Position numbers and translations under genes: made by a program
In this document: positions 7,023 to 11,018 of the stretch, one piece after another
How the letters are laid out: each line of letters starts with the position of its first letter
Numbering within the stretch: position 1 is the stretch's first letter
The notes under the pieces: generated by a model
What the model was told of the DNA's origin: nothing
Seen by the model: only the letters and a program-made list of their open reading frames with translations
The model's database searches: none
DNA from: JAFLBI01 sp964616465
Lineage (GTDB): Bacteria; Bacteroidota; Bacteroidia; Chitinophagales; Chitinophagaceae
Direction: 5' to 3'
Assembly (NCBI GenBank): GCA_964616465.1
Contig: CAZTTO010000025.1
Span: 1 to 11,018 of the forward strand
Length of the DNA stretch: 11,018 nucleotides

Positions 7023-7399
7023 AAAGAGGATTGTGGTTAGGACTGATTCAGTTGATGGTAATCTATACAGTCATGTATTTATTTTTTTATGAAGCACCCT
7101 ATTTTGCTGATATCCCAAGAAAATTGAGACACTTAATTAAATTTAGTAGCTTAATGGGTGTTTACTTGTTGGGGACTTATCACCTACGCTTTGAACAACA
7201 AAAATGGATGGGAGCCCTCTGGCATATTGTGCACATTAGTGGAATTTCCTTTGTTGTGTTGGTAGGTGCATTTGATTGGCTGATTCATCCAACATCAAAA
7301 GCAGTAAGGGTGCTTGCTCATCAAATCAATGAATTTTTGATTTCTCCGGTATTGTTTGTTGCAATGGGCTTATTAGAGAAATATTTAAAGAAACGATAA
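7010..7399 (+). CDS. Small membrane protein, probable exosortase-associated partner
   Basis: The 129-residue protein starts at an ATG inside the last codons of the exosortase gene (13-bp overlap, different frame), so translation is likely coupled. About four hydrophobic segments are visible, at roughly 8-28, 46-58, 70-90 and 108-124, with a basic C-terminus (EKYLKKR). I see no catalytic motif. Size, topology and position match the small 'exosortase-associated membrane proteins' that follow some Bacteroidota exosortases (for example the XrtF- and XrtX-associated families). That assignment rests mainly on context. It might stabilise the exosortase or help it recognise targets. A 6-bp hairpin (CGATAA/TTATCG, 7394-7408) spans the stop codon. 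Confidence 0.7.
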   Translation: MGILKRGLWLGLIQLMVIYTVMYLFFYEAPYFADIPRKLRHLIKFSSLMGVYLLGTYHLRFEQQKWMGALWHIVHISGISFVVLVGAFDWLIHPTSKAVRVLAHQINEFLISPVLFVAMGLLEKYLKKR

Positions 7400-7408
7400 G
7401 AATTATCG
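7394..7408. other. Small hairpin at the end of the exosortase operon
   Basis: CGATAA and TTATCG, separated by GAA, form a perfect 6-bp inverted repeat over the TAA stop at 7397-7399, in the 24-bp gap between convergent genes. No T-run follows on the plus strand, so terminator function is doubtful. Confidence 0.25.
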
Positions 7409-7423
7409 CCAAATACTTCAGTC

Positions 7424-8230
7424 CTACCCTAATGCTTGAATGAGTTCAACCAGAGCTACCATCCATTTACCAAAAGTTGGAAGAAAAAGAATAGCCATCA
7501 CCGCTCCTACAATTGAACTAACTAAATACACTCTGAGATATTGATCTAATAGATTCACTGAAATGGTTTTATTAACGGATTGGTCTGTTAATAGAGATAG
7601 TTTCATTTCTATGAATAAAATGGTTACAACCGAATACACCCCATTCAAAATTCCGGTCAATGACAATGCAGTCAATCTATATGTTGGCTCTAGAACACCT
7701 GCATATAAACAAGCATAGTTTCCAGCTAATAAAAAGGCCAAACTTGCTGTACTAATCACAAAAAACTTAAATGGAAAATGAACTGTTTGAAGTGCGTTGC
7801 GCCACATGTTGAAATCTGGTATGTAACGTATAAGTTTCGCAGCTAATCGCCAGCTATTGCCAATGAGCCAAGCAAAAAAAGCAAACTCCTTTTGTTGGTT
7901 CGAATATTGAATGGTTGCTTTTTCAATAGATAATTTCATTAAGTCGAAATAATAACAACCCAAAAGCAATCCACTTAAACTGACCAACAATAACCACCTC
8001 AATAAAACCAGTGTCTCTCCAGAACTACTAGAAGGAATATTCTTTTCAATAATAATAACCAGCAATGGGTAATGAAATGTATGCAATAACCGACTAAATA
8101 AACCTATTGTGTCATGCACCGATTTAGCTGTAGAAATTTTTTGAATTTGTGCACCAGATAAACGATAAGCACTGCTAGCAGCAAATAAAAACTGAATTAG
8201 AAAAACACTTAGAATGATGACGTATAACAT
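7424..8230 (-). CDS. amj: Amj-like (DUF2837) lipid II flippase
   Basis: Amj of Bacillus subtilis is an alternate lipid II flippase that moves undecaprenyl-linked peptidoglycan precursor across the membrane when MurJ is absent. From the ATG at 8230 the protein has 268 residues, close to Amj length. Two family-like blocks are visible: AYRLSGAQIQKIS (21-33) leading to LFSRLLHTFHYPLL (44-57), and ACLYAGVLEPTYRLTALSL (173-191) leading to ILNGVYSVVTILFIE and KLSLLTDQSV (210-219). There are about six membrane segments (1-20, 50-62, 77-95, 157-178, 192-208, 235-258). A TTG at 8305 would add 25 residues but lies in the palindrome in front of hicA, so I chose 8230. It converges on the exosortase operon and diverges from hicA. 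In this polysaccharide setting it might flip another undecaprenyl-linked substrate. The family call comes from remembered sequence pattern. Confidence 0.68.
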   Translation of the reverse strand: MLYVIILSVFLIQFLFAASSAYRLSGAQIQKISTAKSVHDTIGLFSRLLHTFHYPLLVIIIEKNIPSSSSGETLVLLRWLLLVSLSGLLLGCYYFDLMKLSIEKATIQYSNQQKEFAFFAWLIGNSWRLAAKLIRYIPDFNMWRNALQTVHFPFKFFVISTASLAFLLAGNYACLYAGVLEPTYRLTALSLTGILNGVYSVVTILFIEMKLSLLTDQSVNKTISVNLLDQYLRVYLVSSIVGAVMAILFLPTFGKWMVALVELIQALG

Positions 8231-8291
8231 AGATATGAAAATAGATTTTTTCCAAGAAAATTCAAATGAAGACAATGAAAAAATATAAAAA

Positions 8292-8330
8292 TGACTAATT
8301 TGCAACTAAATTATAGTTGCTATTTAGTCA
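8292..8330. promoter_or_regulatory. Nested 39-bp palindrome, candidate HicB operator
   Basis: Outer arms TGACTAA (8292-8298) / TTAGTCA (8324-8330) and inner arms GCAACTA (8302-8308) / TAGTTGC (8314-8320) share one centre at 8311, separated by equal 3-bp spacers. Both 7-bp arm pairs are perfect. ACTAA also recurs with an 11-bp offset (8294 and 8305), about one helical turn, as expected for adjacent ribbon-helix-helix dimers. A near -7 box, TAATTTG (8296-8302), lies inside it, and it ends one base before the hicA ATG. Repression of hicAB by HicB or the HicAB complex is the obvious inference. It may also affect the divergent Amj-like gene. Confidence 0.65.
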
Positions 8331-8331
8331 A

Positions 8332-8622
8332 ATGAGTAAAAAGGATAAACTAAAGAACAGGCTGTACTTGTTACCCAAAGATTTCACTTGGGATGAATTA
8401 GTGACTGTACTTTCAAATATGGGATATGAAGAAATGAACTCTAGCGGCACTTCTGGTAGAAAATTCGTCGACGAAAGAAAACACATCATTTCATTACATA
8501 AACCACATCCTAGCAATATTGTAAAACTCTATGCACTTAAACAAGTTGTGCAGGTCTTGCAAGAAAAGAAAAAGATATGGAGGCTGGAAAATAAAATGTA
8601 TGAAAACAAAAAAGAAAGATGA
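8332..8622 (+). CDS. hicA: HicA-family toxin (mRNA interferase)
   Basis: HicA toxins are small double-stranded-RNA-binding-fold ribonucleases that cut mRNA and are neutralised by HicB. The 96-residue product follows the family layout: an N-terminal helix (DFTWDELVTVLSNMGYEE, 18-35), a turn with Ser/Thr/Gly (NSSGTSGRKFVDE, 36-48), a strand with His51, the motif LHKPHP (55-60; His56 and His59), then a C-terminal helix (YALKQVVQVLQE). It lacks the GSHH-type site of E. coli HicA, but the LHKPHP variant is, as I recall, common among Bacteroidota homologues, with the histidine there taken as active. I chose ATG 8332 over TTG 8317 because the latter falls inside the operator palindrome. It overlaps hicB by 4 bp. 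The extra basic tail (79-96) is longer than usual. Confidence 0.82.
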   Translation: MSKKDKLKNRLYLLPKDFTWDELVTVLSNMGYEEMNSSGTSGRKFVDERKHIISLHKPHPSNIVKLYALKQVVQVLQEKKKIWRLENKMYENKKER

Positions 8623-8999
8623 TGAACAATTTATTAGAATATAAAGGCTATTGGGGTTCTGTAGAGTTCAGTGCTCCTGACAAAGTATTTTATGGGAAAA
8701 TACTTGGCATCAACGATCTGGTATCTTTTGAAGGTAATACTGTGAGTAAGTTGGAAAAATCGTTCCGTGACATGGTAGATGATTATTTGTTTACATGTCA
8801 ACAACTTGGTAAAGAACCTCAAAAGGCCTACAAAGGGAGTTTTAATGTGCGTATTTCCTCTGATCTGCACAAGAAAGCTGCAATAGTAGCTAGCCGAAAA
8901 AATTTGTCCTTAAATCAACTTGTGAAATTTGCTTTGTATTGGGTGGTTGAACATGAACAAGAAGTTGAAGAAGATTTGAACGAATACGCAAATAGTTAA
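8619..8999 (+). CDS. hicB: HicB-family antitoxin with ribbon-helix-helix domain
   Basis: The 126-residue partner of HicA has the two expected parts. An N-terminal alpha/beta domain (about 8-60: YKGYWGSVEFSAPDKVFYGKI, then VSFEG and a helix with DMVDDYL) would mask the toxin. A C-terminal ribbon-helix-helix domain (73-110: strand GSFNVRIS, helix DLHKKAAIVASRKN, then LSLNQLVKFAL) would bind DNA. The gene begins at 8619 in an ATGA overlap with the hicA stop; the ATG at 8622 is an equal alternative. The toxin-first order is normal for hicAB. The nested palindrome at 8292-8330 is the likely binding site, giving autoregulation. The last 15 residues are acidic. No clear terminator appears in the 61-bp gap before the convergent gene. 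Confidence 0.88.
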   Translation: MMNNLLEYKGYWGSVEFSAPDKVFYGKILGINDLVSFEGNTVSKLEKSFRDMVDDYLFTCQQLGKEPQKAYKGSFNVRISSDLHKKAAIVASRKNLSLNQLVKFALYWVVEHEQEVEEDLNEYANS

Positions 9000-9060
9000 T
9001 ACATAACTTTGTAAACCTACACCCAAGTATTTAGAAAAAAGTCTTAAAAAAGAAATGAAA

Positions 9061-9825
9061 CTAGAAAAGCTTTCTAATAACCTGCACCATCACCAGCGGT
9101 ATAAAACGAGGCGCTTCTATAAAATATCTTTTAAATAATCGCTTTGGCTCTTGATAAAAACGAAACAACCATTCTAGGCCATTTTGTTGCATCCATTTTG
9201 GGGCCCTTGGAATTAGTCCTGCCGTAACTTCAAACGCGCCACCAATTCCAATTGCCCAGTTAGCCTTAATTCGACTTAAATGTTCTGCAATCCAAATATC
9301 TTGCTTAGGCGCAGTTAAACTAACTAGTACAATATGGGGTTTAGCATCTTCAATTGCTCGTAACATAGCAGCACTCTCCTCCTCACTAAAAACCTTTCTG
9401 TAAGGTGGTACATATACACCAACGACATATGCTTTGGGAAAATTTGTTTGAATATATTTTGCCAGTTGGTCTCCTACACCAGGTGCAGCACCTAATAGAA
9501 ATAAACGATAGCTATGCTTATTTGCTGCTTGCAACAATGAAGGAAGAAGATCCAATCCAGTGATTCGCTCTGGAATGGGATTACCCAATAAGTGTGAAGC
9601 CCATTTTACAGGCATGCCATCACATAAAACCAAATGAGCATTCTGATACACTTTTGAAACACTTTGGTCATTATTGGCAGCTAATAAAGAATTAACTGGA
9701 GTAATACATATTTGCTTACATGACCCATTTGACTGTATATGAAGATGTATACTTTCAAATAGTTCAGTCATTCTTATGCGGGCGATGGGCACTCCTATCA
9801 CCTCTACTGTTTGAAAGGAACTCAT
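9061..9825 (-). CDS. WecG/TagA/CpsF-family glycosyltransferase
   Basis: Enzymes of this family (GT26) act at the inner face of the cytoplasmic membrane and add a sugar, ManNAc or ManNAcA in the known WecG and TagA, to an undecaprenyl-diphosphate-linked acceptor. The 254-residue product has the family blocks: TPVNSLLAA (42-50), CDGMPVKWAS (68-77, conserved Asp69), PERITG (85-90), LFLLGAAPGVGD (108-119), PKQDIW (173-178, with the conserved Gln), GIGGAFEVTAG (193-203), RAPKWMQQNGLEWLFR (207-222) and a C-terminal basic amphipathic segment (PKRLFKRYF) likely used for membrane docking. The frame stays open for 33 codons upstream, but those overlap the previous gene and do not fit the family. ATG 9825 forms an ATGA overlap with the Wzz-type gene. 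The sugar donor here is unknown. Confidence 0.92.
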   Translation of the reverse strand: MSSFQTVEVIGVPIARIRMTELFESIHLHIQSNGSCKQICITPVNSLLAANNDQSVSKVYQNAHLVLCDGMPVKWASHLLGNPIPERITGLDLLPSLLQAANKHSYRLFLLGAAPGVGDQLAKYIQTNFPKAYVVGVYVPPYRKVFSEEESAAMLRAIEDAKPHIVLVSLTAPKQDIWIAEHLSRIKANWAIGIGGAFEVTAGLIPRAPKWMQQNGLEWLFRFYQEPKRLFKRYFIEAPRFIPLVMVQVIRKLF

Positions 9826-10874
9826 GCCGTACCCGTTCTTCCAGGAAATTGATAAAACAATAAGAAAAAGGCAATCATTGAGCCAACAGCCATGGCTATA
9901 GCCATCCATTTCCACCAAGCCCATGTTTGGTTTTGAAGCGGATATTTGGGCTGATCAAGTTTTTGCATAATGGGTGTTTGATTCACCAAAGACATTCTTG
10001 CCAACTCTAAGTTTTTGATAACTTCAGAATACAATCCATATACCACCATTTTCTCCCTATTCGTTAATTCGCTTGGTACTGCATAAGTTTTAAAAGCAGC
10101 ATTTGCATCTAAAATTTGCAAACTTGCATTTTGATATGATTTAGCATTCAATACCTGCATCAATGAATCTGCTCTTTCCTGCAGTCTACGAACATTTGCT
10201 TGAGCTGTTCCTGTCTTAATACCAATATATAGATCCATTGTTTCATCTAGTAATCTTTCTGCAAATAGTTTAGAGAACACCATACTAGAAGTAGTAGTTT
10301 GAATTTGTATAATTGATCCTTTTTTATTCAAACGATCAACCATTAACTGCTTTTTAGTAATTTCTTGGTGCATGAGTTGTAAAACACTATCTGCTAATCG
10401 TTTATTCTCATTGCCTAATTTTCTAAAATCAAGTTCTGCTAGCTCAGGATACTTCTTTCTCCACTTCATGAAATCTAAATAATGATCTGCTAGTGTTGCA
10501 CTTTCTTGACCTTTAGAACTATCCACTCTGGTTAACAACACTCTCTCAATAATTTTTTCAGAACGAAGAATGTCTAAGATATTATCTCCCGCAAACATCC
10601 CTGCATTTCCTCCCATTAAGGAACCAATATCAAATCCAAATTGAGAGGCCAATCCAGCTAAACCGCCTCCTGATGCTGATTTTTCTTCTAAGATGAATGT
10701 ACTTTCTGCCATGTATTTTGGCTTTTGTAATAGCCCCCATGATGCACCTAAAATTCCAAACACCAAAGCAGTGCCCCAAATCCATTGATGGTTCTTTAAG
10801 AGATAGCGAAAAAAATGCTGAATTGCATCTAATACATCTTGAATGCGAATGTATGCTTGTTCTTGTTGCGCCAT
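9822..10874 (-). CDS. Wzz-type polysaccharide chain-length / co-polymerase protein
   Basis: Polysaccharide co-polymerases of this kind sit in the inner membrane, expose a coiled-coil-rich domain to the periplasm and set polymer length. The 350-residue product has a membrane helix at about 30-50, a Gly/Ala-rich segment (68-98) leading to NILDILRSEKIIERVLL (98-114), a long helical middle (about 120-290), the proline-containing LDQPKYPL (306-313), and a second membrane helix at about 321-342. It ends soon after, so there is no cytoplasmic BY-kinase domain: this is the short, Wzz-like form, not a Wzc. ATG 10874 is preferred; a TTG at 10886 would add only four residues. It is the first gene of a two-gene operon with the WecG/TagA-type gene. 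A tandem-repeat tract lies just upstream. Confidence 0.88.
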   Translation of the reverse strand: MAQQEQAYIRIQDVLDAIQHFFRYLLKNHQWIWGTALVFGILGASWGLLQKPKYMAESTFILEEKSASGGGLAGLASQFGFDIGSLMGGNAGMFAGDNILDILRSEKIIERVLLTRVDSSKGQESATLADHYLDFMKWRKKYPELAELDFRKLGNENKRLADSVLQLMHQEITKKQLMVDRLNKKGSIIQIQTTTSSMVFSKLFAERLLDETMDLYIGIKTGTAQANVRRLQERADSLMQVLNAKSYQNASLQILDANAAFKTYAVPSELTNREKMVVYGLYSEVIKNLELARMSLVNQTPIMQKLDQPKYPLQNQTWAWWKWMAIAMAVGSMIAFFLLFYQFPGRTGTA

Positions 10875-10899
10875 AGATGGTTGCAAGTTAGGATTTTTA

Positions 10900-10960
10900 T
10901 TCTTCTGGTCTTTGGACTTTGGTTTTCTTCTGGTCTTTGGACTTTAGTCTTTGGTCTTTG
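10900..10960. repeat. Second copy of the 7-bp tandem repeat, upstream of the Wzz-type gene
   Basis: Heptamers G(T/A)CTTT(A/G) run at 10908-10921 (two units) and 10933-10960 (four units). They are carried in part by a 21-bp direct repeat at 10900-10920 and 10925-10945 that begins TTCTTCTGGTC. The tract starts about 26 bp before the ATG at 10874. The same heptamers lie upstream of the glycosylphosphotransferase operon (5785-5844), in the same orientation relative to the gene. No convincing promoter box was found between the tract and the start codon. Confidence 0.82.
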
Positions 10961-10976
10961 GTTATTAATGCTTTGA

Positions 10977-10992
10977 TTCGTGTCTTCACGAA
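10977..10992. other. Short perfect hairpin
   Basis: TTCGTG and CACGAA pair around a TCTT loop. There is no adjacent T-tract that would make a clear terminator for a gene inside the window. It might belong to an element or gene beyond the right edge. The rest of 10961-11018 shows nothing I can name. Confidence 0.35.
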
Positions 10993-11018
10993 CCATCCGT
11001 TGTAGCTTTTTTATTGTC

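Noticed and set aside
8231..8305. Extension of the Amj-like gene to a TTG start at 8305
   Set aside because: That codon is within the nested palindrome in front of hicA. The ATG at 8230 gives a 268-residue protein close to the family length.
9826..9924. 33-codon extension of the WecG/TagA-type gene
   Set aside because: It overlaps the coding end of the Wzz-type gene, lacks family similarity, and the ATG at 9825 makes a standard ATGA overlap.
10875..10890. Promoter for the Wzz-type gene from TAACTTG near 10884-10890
   Set aside because: It lacks one T of the -7 consensus, has no -33 partner, and would put the transcript start almost at the ATG.

Overview
The window looks like chromosomal DNA of a Bacteroidota member, most likely from the Chitinophagaceae/Chitinophagales (inference). 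The evidence is a Bacteroidota-type EF-G, promoter boxes of the TTG-N19-TAnnTTTG kind instead of sigma70 -35/-10 boxes, no clear Shine-Dalgarno sequences, AT-rich coding DNA, and cell-surface families typical of that phylum. Gene content is mostly envelope and exopolysaccharide work, plus one core translation gene and one toxin-antitoxin pair.

Layout, left to right. (1) 1-190: a cluster of short palindromic intergenic repeats. (2) 190-2414, minus strand: fusA with its own terminator, a consensus Bacteroidota promoter at 2585-2614 and a leader of about 165 nt. (3) 2665-5708, minus strand: a two-gene operon of a polyprenyl glycosylphosphotransferase (the initiating sugar-phosphate transferase of a polysaccharide) followed by a Wzi-like outer-membrane barrel, joined by a TAATG stop/start overlap. 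(4) 5709-6440: about 730 bp without a gene, holding a promoter next to a C8 tract, a 7-bp tandem repeat, a second cluster of the palindromic repeats in opposite orientation, and two larger hairpins. (5) 6441-7399, plus strand: an exosortase-like membrane protease/transpeptidase and a small overlapping membrane protein. (6) 7424-8230, minus strand: an Amj-like (DUF2837) lipid II flippase. (7) 8332-8999, plus strand: a HicA/HicB toxin-antitoxin pair, preceded by a 39-bp nested palindrome that looks like its operator. (8) 9061-10874, minus strand: a Wzz-type chain-length protein followed by a WecG/TagA/CpsF glycosyltransferase (ATGA overlap). Upstream of it is the same 7-bp repeat as in region 4, in the same position relative to the operon.

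How they fit together: the glycosylphosphotransferase would load the first sugar phosphate on undecaprenyl phosphate, the WecG/TagA-type enzyme would add a later sugar (ManNAc-like donor in known relatives), the Wzz-type protein would set chain length at the inner membrane, and the Wzi-like barrel would help anchor or assemble the polymer at the outer membrane. The exosortase is expected to process C-terminally tagged surface proteins, an activity that co-occurs with exopolysaccharide loci in other bacteria. No target protein is visible here. Wzx, Wzy, Wza and a tyrosine kinase are also absent, so the pathway must be completed elsewhere. The most interesting points are the exosortase/small-partner/Amj neighbourhood, the nested hicAB palindrome, and the repeat families flanking the polysaccharide operons.
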